A stretch of DNA of 64,000 bases. Origin: Vogesella urethralis. GTDB lineage: Bacteria > Pseudomonadota > Gammaproteobacteria > Burkholderiales > Chromobacteriaceae. Each line of letters starts with the position of its first letter. The first letter of the stretch is position 1. Below are positions 11,803-22,517 of the stretch, piece by piece. The position numbers and the translations under genes were made by a program. The stretch covers positions 83,224 to 147,223 of the forward strand of contig NZ_VMDW02000135.1 in the NCBI RefSeq assembly GCF_007644045.2. Reading direction: 5' to 3'. The notes below the pieces were generated by a model. It was not told the origin of the DNA and did not search any database. It saw only the letters and a list, made by a program, of their open reading frames with translations.

Positions 11803-13412
11803 CAGGCAACATCCCGTTGACGAGACAGCAGAATGGTGGGAATCAGCCCCACCAGCACGATGGCAATGGCCGGCAGCGCTGCCTGGTCCCACATGCCTTC
11901 GGCTGTCATGTTGTAAACGCGTACCGACAGCGTGTCCCAACCAAAAGGCCGGGTCATCAAGGTGATGGGCATCTCCTTCATCACATCGACAAACACCATC
12001 AGCACGCCGGTAAACAGGCCGCCGGACAACAGCGGCAGGTAAACACGGCGCAACAGCGCCCAGCCGGAGCAGCCCAGGTTGCGCGCCGCTTCGTCGTGGC
12101 TGCGGGTAATGCGGTTCATCGCGGTGTCCACTGCCGAGTACGCCACCGCCAGGAAGCGGGCGACAAACGCCAGCAACATGGCCAGCAAGGTACCCTTGAA
12201 CACGGCGGTCACCTCGCCGCCCCAGCCCATCAGGGCAATGATCTGGTTATCCAGCCACGCCACCGGCACAAACACGCCCACCGCCAGCACCGTGCCGGGA
12301 ATGGCGTAGCCCATGGTGGCCACCCGCGCCAGATTGCGCATGGCCTGGCTACCCTGGCGTCGCACCAGGTAGGCCAGCACCAGCGCAATGGCGGTAACCA
12401 GCACCGCCGCGATCAGCGACAGGCTGACCGAGCGCCAGGCGTACCCCAGAAAATCGCTGCTGAACTGGTTGGCAAAATCCAGCGACGCCCAGTAGATGAG
12501 CTGCAGCATCGGAATGACAAACGCCAGCATCAGCACGCTACCGGCCGCCAGCGTGGCCACCCAGCCACGCCAGCCGGGCAGCGGCAGACGCGGTTGCGGC
12601 GCGGCACGCCCGGCCTGCGCGTAGGCGCGGCGGCCACGGCTGCGCTGTTCCAGCACCAGTACCACGAACACCAGCATCACCAGCAACGACGCGATCTGCT
12701 TGGCGGTATCCAGCGAAAACAGCGCGAACCAGGCTTTGTAGATAGCGCTGGTAAAGGTGTCGAAATTGAACACCGCCACCGTGCCGAAATCGGCCAGGCT
12801 TTCCATGATCACCAGGATCAGCCCGCCGGCAATCCACGGCCGCGCCATCGGCAGCGCAATGCGCCAGAAGCCCTGGCTGCGCGACAGACCCAGGCTCTGC
12901 CCTACCTCCAGCGCACGCCGGCCCATGGTGGCAAACGCATTGCGGGTAAGCAGGTAAACATAGGGATAGAACGCCAGTGACATCACCAGCACCAAGCCCC
13001 AGCTGCTGCGAATCTCGGGAAACCAGCGCATATTGTCGAAATGCGGCCGCAACCAGGTTTGTACCGGGCCGGTGAATTCCAGCAGCCCCACCTGGGCAAA
13101 AGCCAACACATAGGCCGGCATCGCCAGCGGCAGCATCAGCGCCCAGTTGAACAGGCGGCGGCCAGGAAAGTCGTACACCGCCACCAGCCAGGCCAGGCTG
13201 ACGCCCAGCAACAGCACACCGACGCTGACACCCAGCAGCATGACGGCCGTGTTCCGGAACAGGTCGGGCAGCGTGAATTCGATCAGGTGCGACCAGATGG
13301 CCGGGTCTGGTGTCAGCGCAGACAGCGTCACCACACCTAGCGGCACCACGGTGCATAAAGCGATGAGGCCGGCCAACAGCCAGGGAAAAACAGAAGCGCG
13401 CAGACGGCTCAT
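11802..13412 (-). CDS. fbpB: Fe(III) ABC transporter permease (FbpB-like)
   Basis: This is an inner-membrane permease of the thiamine/iron/putrescine class. At 536 residues it is a fused double permease with about twelve hydrophobic segments. It has two EAA-type cytoplasmic loops, one near residue 160-200 (GRRALEVGQSLGLSRSQGFW) and one near 440 (RSHDEAARNLGCSGW). These are the ATPase contact sites. It is encoded between fbpA and fbpC, with a terminator-like hairpin separating it from fbpA, so less permease than binding protein is probably made. Confidence 0.9.
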   Translation of the reverse strand: MSRLRASVFPWLLAGLIALCTVVPLGVVTLSALTPDPAIWSHLIEFTLPDLFRNTAVMLLGVSVGVLLLGVSLAWLVAVYDFPGRRLFNWALMLPLAMPAYVLAFAQVGLLEFTGPVQTWLRPHFDNMRWFPEIRSSWGLVLVMSLAFYPYVYLLTRNAFATMGRRALEVGQSLGLSRSQGFWRIALPMARPWIAGGLILVIMESLADFGTVAVFNFDTFTSAIYKAWFALFSLDTAKQIASLLVMLVFVVLVLEQRSRGRRAYAQAGRAAPQPRLPLPGWRGWVATLAAGSVLMLAFVIPMLQLIYWASLDFANQFSSDFLGYAWRSVSLSLIAAVLVTAIALVLAYLVRRQGSQAMRNLARVATMGYAIPGTVLAVGVFVPVAWLDNQIIALMGWGGEVTAVFKGTLLAMLLAFVARFLAVAYSAVDTAMNRITRSHDEAARNLGCSGWALLRRVYLPLLSGGLFTGVLMVFVDVMKEMPITLMTRPFGWDTLSVRVYNMTAEGMWDQAALPAIAIVLVGLIPTILLSRQRDVA

Positions 13413-13494
13413 GTCGGAAGCGAATCAGTCAAAAGAAGCATTATCGTTGTCCAGGCCGCGGAAGGGAATGCCATGGCAGCAAGCCGTCCGCAGC

Positions 13495-13525
13495 AAACAA
13501 AACGGGGACGCCGCAGCGCCCCCGT
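13495..13525 (-). terminator. Terminator or attenuator between fbpA and fbpB
   Basis: On the minus strand a GC-rich stem (ACGGGGGCGC with its near complement, 13502-13525) is followed by TTTTGTTTG. It lies inside the fbp operon after the binding-protein gene and would lower expression of the downstream permease and ATPase. Confidence 0.7.
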
Positions 13526-13543
13526 CTGGCTACCGCTCAGGGC

Positions 13544-14536
13544 TTACTTGTAGCCCATGCGGTCCATCAGCTTCACGGCCTCGGCCTGCTTGGCGCCGGC
13601 TTCGGATACGTTGATCAGGTCAGCCTTGAAATTGCCCCACGACGCCACGGTGGCGTTGGCTTTTACTTTCGGGTTGGCCGCAAACTCCATGTCGATATCG
13701 GCGTACAGCTTCTGCGCTTTCTCGGACGACAGCCATTCCAGCAGCTTCACGGCACCTTTCGGGTTTTTGGCATGCTTGGTCACACCGGCACCAGACACGT
13801 TCACGTGTACGCCGTTTTGTTTCTGGTTGGCCCAGAAGATGCCCACTTTCAGGTTAGGCGTCTTTTTCAGCAGACGGCCGTAGTAGTAGGTATTGGCAAT
13901 GCCCACGTCACACTGGCCGGCGTCGATGGCTTCCAGCATCTTGGTGTCGTCCGGGAACACCGGTGCTGCCAGGTTATCTACCCAGCCCTTGACGATCTTC
14001 TCGGTCGCGGCCACGCCCTTGTCGGCGATCATGGTACCCACCAGCGACTGGTTGTATACCTTTTTGGAGGTACGCAGGCACAGGCGGCCTTTCCATTTCG
14101 GGTCGGCCAGGTCTTCGTAGCTGGACAGCTGCGCCGGCTTCACGGTCTGGGTATTGAAGAAGATGGTACGGGCACGCACCGACAGGCCGAACCAGTTGCC
14201 GGCCGGGTCGCGCAGGTTCGCCGGAATGTTGGCCGCCAGTGCTGCCGACTTCACCGGCTGGAACAGGCCCATATTGCTGGCTTGCCACAGGTTGCCGGCG
14301 TCGACGGTCATGAAGATGTCAGCCGGGGTATTGCTGCCTTCGGCTTTCAGGCGCTCCATCAGCGGGCCTTCGCCACCGCTGACCACATTCACCTTGACGC
14401 CGGTTTCCTTCTCGTAGGCTTCCAGAATCGGCTTGATCAGCTGCTCGGCACGCGCCGTGTAGAGGGTGACTTCCTCGGCCATGGCCACACCGCTGAATGC
14501 TGCCAGCACGGCAGCCAACATTACCTGTTTCTTCAC
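13544..14536 (-). CDS. fbpA: Periplasmic Fe(III)-binding protein (FbpA-like)
   Basis: This is the solute-binding protein of the ferric iron ABC importer. I chose the GTG at 14534-14536 because AAGGAG lies six bases upstream and it gives a classic 20-residue signal peptide ([19 protein letters not shown], then EE). The mature protein has the triple tyrosine NTYYYGRLL (Y217-219) that ligates iron in FbpA/FutA proteins, and the family-typical ending with LINVSEAG and a Met-Gly-Tyr-Lys tail. Total length is 330 residues, as expected. Confidence 0.93.
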   Translation of the reverse strand: MKKQVMLAAVLAAFSGVAMAEEVTLYTARAEQLIKPILEAYEKETGVKVNVVSGGEGPLMERLKAEGSNTPADIFMTVDAGNLWQASNMGLFQPVKSAALAANIPANLRDPAGNWFGLSVRARTIFFNTQTVKPAQLSSYEDLADPKWKGRLCLRTSKKVYNQSLVGTMIADKGVAATEKIVKGWVDNLAAPVFPDDTKMLEAIDAGQCDVGIANTYYYGRLLKKTPNLKVGIFWANQKQNGVHVNVSGAGVTKHAKNPKGAVKLLEWLSSEKAQKLYADIDMEFAANPKVKANATVASWGNFKADLINVSEAGAKQAEAVKLMDRMGYK

Positions 14537-14591
14537 AACCAGCTCCTTGTCTTTCAGCCCGTTGGCGGACTGCGTCACGATTGAGGCGCCG

Positions 14592-14629
14592 AGTATAAAC
14601 AGCGTAGAGAACTGTTATCAATACGATTA
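14592..14629 (-). promoter_or_regulatory. Probable fbpA promoter with overlapping Fur-like dyad
   Basis: On the minus strand TTGATA (14616-14621) and TATACT (14592-14597) are 18 bases apart, a good -35/-10 pair. The -35 overlaps an imperfect dyad, TAATCGTATTGATAA (14615-14629), that resembles a degenerate Fur site. Fur control is an inference from the gene's role. Confidence 0.5.
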
Positions 14630-14642
14630 CAGTTTTTATTTC

Positions 14643-15920
14643 TTAGCGTGGCACCACCGGGAACCTTACCCAATCGCCAGCGTCCACCTTCAGTTTGCCG
14701 CCTCGCAGTCTGGCGACCGCAAAGCGTGGCTGCACCTGTTCGATCTCGATATCCCCCAACTGCTGCTCCGGCACCCCCAGGACTTCGCCATCAATGCGAC
14801 GGATCTCGGTTGCCGGCCGCGGCTTGTACACCACCAGACGGTCGCGCACCGCCAGGCCATCCAGCGCCCCGGCCGACAGGTAAATGCGGTCACCGTCCAC
14901 CCGGCTTACCCGGGTAGCAAACGGCAGGCACTGCACGGCGCTGGAAACCTTGTCCACGATCAGGTTCAACGACTGGACGACCACTTGGCCATAATCGCCA
15001 CTGGCCAGGTCGCCAACACCGAATATGCGCTGCGACAACGGGCTGACGTCGCCGCGCGCCTGGAACAGCACGTTATCGCGCAGCAGGATGCCGCCGCTAA
15101 GGGTGTCGTACAGCCAGTACTCCAGCTCGAAGCGGCGCTCCACCGGCACCTGCTTGACCGACAAGCCCAGCAAGCCGGCAAACGGGCCGTTGTAATAAGT
15201 ACCCTGGCGGCCGTCATAAGCGCCGCCAAACGCGCCGACTCGCGGCTCCTGCCGGGTGACACTGGTATCGATGATGCGCCCAGCCAGCACGAACTGCGCC
15301 GCTTCGCGCTTGCCGATGTCGCGCACGGTATCGGCCGCTGCGCTGGCCTCGCGCATTACACCACCAGGAAAAATGGACACGCCACCGGCGTACAAAGCCT
15401 GGGTCTCGCGCCGTTGGTTGAACAGCCGTACCAGATCGCCCGGATACCAAGTGGCAATACTGCCAAGATCGCTGGCGACCGTTGGCCGCTCCAGCTGGAA
15501 ATAGGTGGTGACGATGCGGCGGGCCAGAAAGCGGCCCGGCGGCATGGCGGCGCGCTGGCAAGGGTCGACCTGCTTTTCCTCGCCACCGTCGGTATCGTGC
15601 TCCACGCGCACGAACAGCAAGCCTTCGCGCCAGCTTTCGCCCAGCACCTTGGTTTTGCCCGCCAGCGTCAGCGGCCCCAGCATAAGGCTTTCCTGCGTTT
15701 GCAGACCGGCCACCGTGTTGCTGGACGCTACCAAGCCGCCTTGGTGGGTAATGGCGATCTGGCGCAGTGCATCCTGCACCGCCGCCTCGCGCGCCGCCAC
15801 CACGCCAGCCTCCAGCGAGGCAATGCCTTCGGCCTGGTACACCTCGGCAGCTGCCGGCGGCAGCCACAAAACAAACGCCGCCCAGCAGGCGGCGCGCATC
15901 AATTTGGGTAGTCGCATCAT
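14643..15920 (-). CDS. flgT: Flagellar assembly protein FlgT-like
   Basis: The 425-residue protein has a signal peptide (about 25 residues ending PPAAAEVYQ) followed by the FlgT N-terminal pattern (AEGIASLEAGVVAAREAAVQ). In Vibrio, FlgT forms the H ring around the LP ring and helps assemble the outer part of the motor. It starts three bases after the flgP stop, so the two are co-translated. The start Met-Met pair is preceded by AGGAC. Assignment rests on sequence pattern plus the FlgP partner; the flagellar genes at 1-6 kb fit. Confidence 0.8.
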   Translation of the reverse strand: MMRLPKLMRAACWAAFVLWLPPAAAEVYQAEGIASLEAGVVAAREAAVQDALRQIAITHQGGLVASSNTVAGLQTQESLMLGPLTLAGKTKVLGESWREGLLFVRVEHDTDGGEEKQVDPCQRAAMPPGRFLARRIVTTYFQLERPTVASDLGSIATWYPGDLVRLFNQRRETQALYAGGVSIFPGGVMREASAAADTVRDIGKREAAQFVLAGRIIDTSVTRQEPRVGAFGGAYDGRQGTYYNGPFAGLLGLSVKQVPVERRFELEYWLYDTLSGGILLRDNVLFQARGDVSPLSQRIFGVGDLASGDYGQVVVQSLNLIVDKVSSAVQCLPFATRVSRVDGDRIYLSAGALDGLAVRDRLVVYKPRPATEIRRIDGEVLGVPEQQLGDIEIEQVQPRFAVARLRGGKLKVDAGDWVRFPVVPR

Positions 15921-15923
15921 GTC

Positions 15924-16643
15924 CTAGTGCGAAACGTAGAAATCCCCGCCGTATACACAACCACTGTCGGTGCAGCCCATCTTGGCACCGTCGGCCGCCG
16001 GCATCACCCGCGCCGCTGCCGCTACATTCCCGGTGGTTACCAGCGCTGTACGATACGCTTTGAAGAAGCCTTCATCCAGTACCACTTCGGCGATGGTCTC
16101 GCTGCTGCCATCCGGCTTGAACTCGGTAGACAGCAAGCGCACGCCGCGCAGGAAAGCATCCACGTACACGCGGAAGGTGTCGTTGACGGTGACCAGGTTA
16201 CCCACCGAGCTGCTACCGGACAGTTTGAAACCCTGTACCTGCTCCGCCACCGCACGGTAGGCGTCCAGTTGTGAAGCGCGCATCGCCAGCAGGCGACGTT
16301 GTACCGGCGACAAGTCTTTGCTGGTCGGTGGTGCACCATAACCGATGACGCGCAAACGCAGCGCGTTGTACTGTTCCTGCTTGTGTTCGGCCGGCGGGTC
16401 GGCCAGCGGGCCGACGTAGGCCCCACCCATCATTACACCACCGGGCGACATCACCGGCTGACGCGAAATACCCGGCTGCTCGTGGCTACCAGCCACGGCG
16501 GGTGCCGGGTGCACGCCTTGCGACGGTGCAACGGCCACCACGCTCCAGCCCTCGGCTGCCGCGGGCGCGGCCGGGCCGGAAGCACAAGCCGTGAGCACGC
16601 TCATGGCCAGCAAGCCGGGAATCAATCGGGTGATGTTCTTCAT
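15924..16643 (-). CDS. flgP: LPP20/FlgP-family outer-membrane lipoprotein
   Basis: This is a predicted lipoprotein with a signal peptide and lipobox LTAC (C20). After a flexible Pro/Ala region (residues 22-90), the conserved LPP20 core runs from about residue 115 (RRLLAMRASQLDAYRAVAEQ) through VNDTFRVYVDAFLRGVRLL. In Vibrio, FlgP makes an outer-membrane-associated flagellar ring, in Campylobacter a basal disk. GGAG lies about eight bases before the ATG. It is paired with flgT and presumably serves the flagellar motor. Confidence 0.78.
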   Translation of the reverse strand: MKNITRLIPGLLAMSVLTACASGPAAPAAAEGWSVVAVAPSQGVHPAPAVAGSHEQPGISRQPVMSPGGVMMGGAYVGPLADPPAEHKQEQYNALRLRVIGYGAPPTSKDLSPVQRRLLAMRASQLDAYRAVAEQVQGFKLSGSSSVGNLVTVNDTFRVYVDAFLRGVRLLSTEFKPDGSSETIAEVVLDEGFFKAYRTALVTTGNVAAAARVMPAADGAKMGCTDSGCVYGGDFYVSH

Positions 16644-16866
16644 AATCTGCTCCGCCGAGTAACTGTAGTCATTTTATAGCCTGTTCGTGATATATCGACT
16701 ACCACCGGGCAATCTTAAGCTACTTTTTAAAAATCGCCGCATTATAGGGTGGCGATGCCAGGCGGGATGGGCTACCAGCCGCCCCCGGCCACGCCGGCAC
16801 ACGGCAACGACCTGGCTGGGCGTGCTACACTTCGCACCGCCCGCATTTCAAGGACTGCGTTACACC

Positions 16867-17430
16867 ATGAAAAAACTGCTGTGCTCGCTGCTGATGCTGC
16901 TGCCACTGACGGCCCTGGCCGTGCCCACGGTGGAAATGACCACCAACAAGGGCCTGATCACCATTGAACTGGACCCGGCGCGTGCGCCCAAGTCGGTGGA
17001 AAACTTTGTGGCCTACGTGAAGGCCGGCCACTACAACGGTACGGTGTTCCACCGCATCATCGATGGTTTCATGATCCAGGGTGGCGGCTTTGCCATCAAG
17101 GACGGTGAACTGGCGCAAAAGCCCACCCGCGCCCCGATTGCCAACGAAGCCGACAACGGCCTGAAAAACGTCATCGGCAGCATTGCCATGGCGCGCACCA
17201 ACGACCCGAATTCCGCCACTTCGCAGTTTTTCATCAACCTGGTGAATAACGAGTTCCTCGACTTCCGCAGCAAGACCCCGCAAGGCTGGGGCTATGCCGT
17301 GTTTGGCAAGGTGACGGCCGGCATGGATGTGGTGAACCGCATCTCCAAAACCCGCACCGGTTTCATCGGTGGCATGCAGGATGTACCGATCGAACCGATC
17401 ATCATCACCAAAGCCATCTACAAACCCTGA
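16867..17430 (+). CDS. ppiA: Periplasmic peptidyl-prolyl cis-trans isomerase (cyclophilin)
   Basis: This is a cyclophilin-type PPIase that speeds proline isomerisation in exported proteins. The ATG at 16867 gives an 18-residue signal peptide ([18 protein letters not shown]). The cyclophilin core is clear: [34 protein letters not shown] (FFIN follows), and GYAVFGKV. The length is 187 residues. It is followed 17 bases later by a second, unsecreted cyclophilin. The pair probably arose by duplication and serves periplasm and cytoplasm respectively. Confidence 0.93.
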   Translation: MKKLLCSLLMLLPLTALAVPTVEMTTNKGLITIELDPARAPKSVENFVAYVKAGHYNGTVFHRIIDGFMIQGGGFAIKDGELAQKPTRAPIANEADNGLKNVIGSIAMARTNDPNSATSQFFINLVNNEFLDFRSKTPQGWGYAVFGKVTAGMDVVNRISKTRTGFIGGMQDVPIEPIIITKAIYKP

Positions 17431-17447
17431 TTCACAAGGATAGACAC

Positions 17448-17945
17448 ATGATCAAGCTGACCACCACCCACGGTGACATCGTTATCGAACTGTTCGCCGA
17501 CAAGGCACCGAAAACCGCGGCCAACTTTGAACAATACGTACTGGACGGCCACTACAACGGCACCATCTTCCACCGCGTGATCAACGGCTTCATGATCCAG
17601 GGCGGCGGCTTCACTGCCGACATGGACCAGAAAGACACGCGCGACCCGATCCAGAACGAAGCCAACAACGGTGTTTCCAACAAGACCTACACCATTGCCA
17701 TGGCCCGCACCCCGGACCCGCACTCCGCCAGCGCCCAGTTCTTCATCAACGTGGCCGACAACGACTTCCTGGACTTCCGCAGCGAAAGCATGCAGGGCTG
17801 GGGCTACTGCGTGTTCGGCCAGGTAGTACAAGGCCAGGACGTGGTTGACCGCATCAAGACCGTGGCCACCGGCCGCAAGGGCGGCCACCAGGACGTGCCG
17901 GTAGAGCCGGTGGTGATCGAGAAAGCCGAGATCATCCAGGCCTGA
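17448..17945 (+). CDS. ppiB: Cytoplasmic peptidyl-prolyl cis-trans isomerase B
   Basis: This is a 165-residue cyclophilin without signal peptide. The core motifs [30 protein letters not shown] (FFIN follows) and [11 protein letters not shown] match PpiB. The leader ACAAGGATAGACAC supplies a ribosome site. It is in the same operon as ppiA and is followed by a hairpin at 17995-18026, then lpxH. Confidence 0.94.
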   Translation: MIKLTTTHGDIVIELFADKAPKTAANFEQYVLDGHYNGTIFHRVINGFMIQGGGFTADMDQKDTRDPIQNEANNGVSNKTYTIAMARTPDPHSASAQFFINVADNDFLDFRSESMQGWGYCVFGQVVQGQDVVDRIKTVATGRKGGHQDVPVEPVVIEKAEIIQA

Positions 17946-17994
17946 TAGCGGCCCGGTCGGCGTGCCTGCACGCCGGCCAGCAAGCGATCCCACC

Positions 17995-18026
17995 GACACC
18001 CCCTGCTGCCTGGCACAGGGGGTGTC
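17995..18026 (+). terminator. Hairpin between ppiB and lpxH
   Basis: A perfect 11-base stem (GACACCCCCTG / CAGGGGGTGTC) encloses a 10-base loop, with no T-run after it. It may be a Rho-independent-like pause site or attenuator before lpxH. Confidence 0.5.
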
Positions 18027-18046
18027 TGCCATCAAGAAACCGAGCC

Positions 18047-18772
18047 ATGGCCATTCACCTGATTTCCGACCTGCACCTGCACCCGGGCGAACCGTGGCTG
18101 GGGCAGCTGTTTACCCGTACGCTGGCCGACTGGCGCGGCAATATTGACGCGCTATACATCCTGGGCGACCTGTTCGAGTACTGGGTAGGCGACGATGACG
18201 ACGAGCCGTTCACCCGCGACATGCTGGCGCAGATGCGCCACTTTGCCGCGCAAACCCCGCTATACGTGCTGCGCGGCAACCGCGACTTCCTGCTGGGCGC
18301 CGGTTTTGCCGCCGCCAGCGGTGCCACGCTGCTGGACGAACCGCACACGCTGACCATCTGCGGCCAACCTTATGTGCTGGTGCACGGCGACGGCCAGTGC
18401 ACCGACGACGCTGCCTACCAGCAGTTTCGTGCCATGGTGCGGCAGCCGGCATGGCAAGCGGCCTTCCTGCAAAAACCGCTGGCAGAACGCCACGCCATTG
18501 CGCAGCAGATCCGCACCATGAGCGAGGCCAAGAAGCAAAGCGATGGCCTGACCGACATTGGCGACGTCAACGACGACGCCATCCGCGCCTTGCTGGCCGC
18601 CCACCCCGGCGCCACGCTGATCCACGGCCACACCCACCGCCCGGCCAGCCACACGCTGCTGCTAGACGGCGTGCCCCGCCAGCGCTGGGTGATTGCCGAC
18701 TGGTACGCCGGCCACGGCGGCTACCTGCGTCTGGACGAACACGGCGTCAGCGCCCACCCGCTCAGCCTGTAA
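18047..18772 (+). CDS. lpxH: UDP-2,3-diacylglucosamine diphosphatase
   Basis: LpxH hydrolyses UDP-2,3-diacylglucosamine to lipid X in lipid A synthesis at the inner membrane. The metallophosphoesterase blocks are present: SDLH (D8, H10), LGDLFEYW, RGNRDF, LVHGDG and HGHTHRP. At 241 residues it has the standard length. The ppiB-lpxH neighbourhood is common in proteobacteria. One exact GCGGCCAACCTT word lies within the gene (18360-18371, reading CGQPY). Confidence 0.96.
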   Translation: MAIHLISDLHLHPGEPWLGQLFTRTLADWRGNIDALYILGDLFEYWVGDDDDEPFTRDMLAQMRHFAAQTPLYVLRGNRDFLLGAGFAAASGATLLDEPHTLTICGQPYVLVHGDGQCTDDAAYQQFRAMVRQPAWQAAFLQKPLAERHAIAQQIRTMSEAKKQSDGLTDIGDVNDDAIRALLAAHPGATLIHGHTHRPASHTLLLDGVPRQRWVIADWYAGHGGYLRLDEHGVSAHPLSL

Positions 18773-19074
18773 CGCCCAGGCCGCAACCTGCGGCCAACCT
18801 TGCCTGCCGGGCGCGTCCGGCAGGCGCCTGTCTGCCCCCAGCGGCACTGCCGCCGCTACTGCCTGTTCCCTCTCCAGCCTCCCGCCGCAGACACCCGCCA
18901 TCACAGTCAAAAAACCGCCACAAGGGTTATCCCGCAAGGGTTTCCCCGCAAGGGGCAGCCCCAACTGACACCCTGTTTGCCTGCCGCTACAGTGCACGCC
19001 AGACGCGGTAAAACCGGACGGACCCAAGGGTTTATTGCCGGTGCCCGCCACCCGATACAACTAGGAGAGCAAAC
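18773..19074. other. 302-base intergenic region upstream of lactate permease
   Basis: No gene is seen. It holds a 12-mer copy (GCGGCCAACCTT, 18790-18801), an imperfect hairpin of CCTGCCGGGCG with CGTCCGGCAGG, and short repeats of CCCGCAAGGG / CCCCGCAAGGGG near 18930-18960. AGGAGAG sits just before the permease ATG. The lactate permease promoter should lie here, but I could not pick a convincing one. Confidence 0.6.
18790..18801 (-). repeat. Copy of the recurrent 12-mer AAGGTTGGCCGC
   Basis: Exact intergenic copy, in complement orientation, 18 bases after lpxH and next to a GC-rich hairpin. Confidence 0.9.
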
Positions 19075-20742
<1,668 letters not shown>

Positions 20743-20770
20743 TTCGCCCGTACTGCGCATCACCCATGAC

Positions 20771-20794
20771 ACCCCGGCCCTGCCGGGGTTTTTC
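20771..20794 (+). terminator. Terminator after lactate permease
   Basis: ACCCCGGC / CCGGGGT stem followed by TTTTTCTTTT. Confidence 0.92.
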
Positions 20795-20963
20795 TTTTCC
20801 GACGCGGCGGGGCCGGCACTGTTGTTAAGCTAAATCTAAACAGTCAAAGCTGCATTTGCATGCTACATAATCAAATTGAGTGCCAAGCTTCAGTTTTTCC
20901 GATTTTCGTTCGATACTTAAGCGTCTTGTTAATCTTCATTACAAAATCAAAAGGGGGGCACAC

Positions 20964-21428
20964 ATGTCCGTACTGAAAGAATTCCGCGAATTTGCCATGC
21001 GCGGCAACGTGATCGACCTGGCGGTGGGCGTGGTGATTGGCGGCGCCTTCGGCGCCATCGTCAAGTCTCTGGTTGACGACGTGATCATGCCGCCCATCGG
21101 CTTGCTGATCGGCAATGTCGACTTCGCCAACCTGTTCATCGTGCTGAAGGAAGGCGCCAAGGCGGCCGCCCCGTACGCGTCCGTTGCTGCCGCCAAGGAA
21201 GCCGGCGCCGTGACCCTGAATATCGGCCTGTTCATCAACGCCCTGGTCAGCTTCACCATCGTGGCATTCGCCATCTTCATGCTGGTCAAAGTCATCAACC
21301 GTCTGAAGCGCGAAGAAAAAGTGGCCGAGGCCCCGGCAGAGGTCACCACCAAGGAATGCCGCTACTGTCTGTCCAGTATTCCGGTGAAAGCCACCCGCTG
21401 CCCGTGCTGCACCTCGCAGCTGGACTAA
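20964..21428 (+). CDS. mscL: Large-conductance mechanosensitive channel with C-terminal zinc-ribbon-like tail
   Basis: MscL is the emergency osmotic release valve of the inner membrane. The N-terminal helix and TM1 ([20 protein letters not shown]) and TM2 (near residues 88-110) are canonical. The 154-residue protein ends in a CxxC...CxxC cluster (C132, C135, C146, C149; CRYCLSSIP and CPCC). This looks like a small zinc ribbon, an addition absent from E. coli MscL. AAGGGGGG precedes the ATG at 20964. Confidence 0.95.
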   Translation: MSVLKEFREFAMRGNVIDLAVGVVIGGAFGAIVKSLVDDVIMPPIGLLIGNVDFANLFIVLKEGAKAAAPYASVAAAKEAGAVTLNIGLFINALVSFTIVAFAIFMLVKVINRLKREEKVAEAPAEVTTKECRYCLSSIPVKATRCPCCTSQLD

Positions 21429-21446
21429 GCGCCACTGCGTGATACG

Positions 21447-21480
21447 CGACAAGGCCGCCCTTTGGGCGGCCTTGTCGTTT
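21447..21480. terminator. Bidirectional terminator between mscL and fructokinase
   Basis: A perfect 14-base stem (CGACAAGGCCGCCC and complement) with a TTT loop lies between two convergent genes and is followed by a short T-run on the plus strand. Confidence 0.85.
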
Positions 21481-21491
21481 GGCGGTCCATC

Positions 21492-22427
21492 CTAGCGTGA
21501 ATACTGCACCGCCGGCAGCAAATCCGCCTGCAAGCCCGCTACCGTTGCCTGCGGTGGAATGGCCGCTCCGGCCACGCCGCAAGCCGCACTGCCGCTGGCC
21601 ACGGCGGCGGCCAGATGCTGCGCCGGCGTCGCCTGCGGTGCTTGCCACAGGCTGGCCAGCAAGCCGGCCATGCTGGCGTCGCCCGCCCCTACCGTATCCA
21701 CCACCGCCACGGCAGGCGGCGCCAGCTGCCAGGCCGCGTCATCCACATACAACTGCGCGCCGGCGGCACCACGGGTGTACAGCACCCAGGCCTGCGGGTT
21801 CCATTGCCGCAAGGTGGCCAGCGCGGCGGCCTGATCGTCATGGCGGAACAGGCCTATCAAGTCTTCGTCCGATACTTTCACCACGTCGGCCAACGCCACC
21901 ATCTGGCGCAGCATGTCGTCGTAGCCGGCGTCCATCGCTACGCGGAAATTGGGGTCATACGCGATGCGTACGCCTGCGGCTTTCAATTGCCGCGCCTGCG
22001 CCAGCAAATGGCCGGCCAACGGAGCGCGCGCCAGGCTGATGCCGCCAAACAGCGCCCAGCGCGCCGCCTGCGGCCAACCCGGCGGCAGCTTGGCCGCGTC
22101 GAAGTGCAGGTCGGCGCTGCGGTCGCCAACAAAAAAGTATTTCGGCGGCTGCGTGCTGTACACCATCGCCAGCAACGGCGAGGCCGCCACCTGCTGCAGA
22201 TAGCGCACATCCAGCCCGGCGTCGCGGCTGGCCGCCAGCAAGGCATCGCCAAAACAGTCGCGGCTGATGGCGCCGGCAAACGCCGCCGGCAGCCCCCAGC
22301 CGGCCAGAATGCGCGCCACGTTCCACGGCGCGCCACCGGGGCGCGACAGCCAGCGCCCGTCGGGCTGGATGATCATGTCGGTCAAAGCCTCGCCAAAACA
22401 GAGCAAGGCTGCTAAGGGCTGTGTCAT
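21492..22427 (-). CDS. PfkB-family sugar kinase, probable fructokinase
   Basis: The 311-residue ribokinase/PfkB-family protein carries an N-terminal glycine motif (RPGGAPWNVARI) and the C-terminal catalytic GAGD box (247-250, D250 the base). The overall pattern (CFGEALTDMI at the start, YDPNFR near 160) fits bacterial fructokinases. It is last in the minus-strand sugar cluster, behind a porin and a terminator. With the alpha-glucosidase, it suggests that fructose released from sucrose is phosphorylated here. Exact substrate is inferred. Confidence 0.82.
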   Translation of the reverse strand: MTQPLAALLCFGEALTDMIIQPDGRWLSRPGGAPWNVARILAGWGLPAAFAGAISRDCFGDALLAASRDAGLDVRYLQQVAASPLLAMVYSTQPPKYFFVGDRSADLHFDAAKLPPGWPQAARWALFGGISLARAPLAGHLLAQARQLKAAGVRIAYDPNFRVAMDAGYDDMLRQMVALADVVKVSDEDLIGLFRHDDQAAALATLRQWNPQAWVLYTRGAAGAQLYVDDAAWQLAPPAVAVVDTVGAGDASMAGLLASLWQAPQATPAQHLAAAVASGSAACGVAGAAIPPQATVAGLQADLLPAVQYSR

Positions 22428-22442
22428 TGCGTCTCCTGCATG

Positions 22443-22470
22443 AAAAAAACCTGCCGCAACGCGGCAGGCA
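22443..22470 (-). terminator. Terminator after the porin gene
   Basis: Minus-strand CCTGCCGC / GCGGCAGG stem followed by seven T residues. It separates the porin from the fructokinase. Confidence 0.92.
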
Positions 22471-22517
22471 AAGACCTCATCCGGAACCGGCAGCGTGCGC
22501 TGCCATGCACAGCAGCA

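Noticed and set aside
11803..11940. Longer N-terminus for the iron-transporter ATPase
   Set aside because: It would overlap the permease gene by 138 bases. The start at 11802 gives the standard ABC N-terminus and TGATG coupling.
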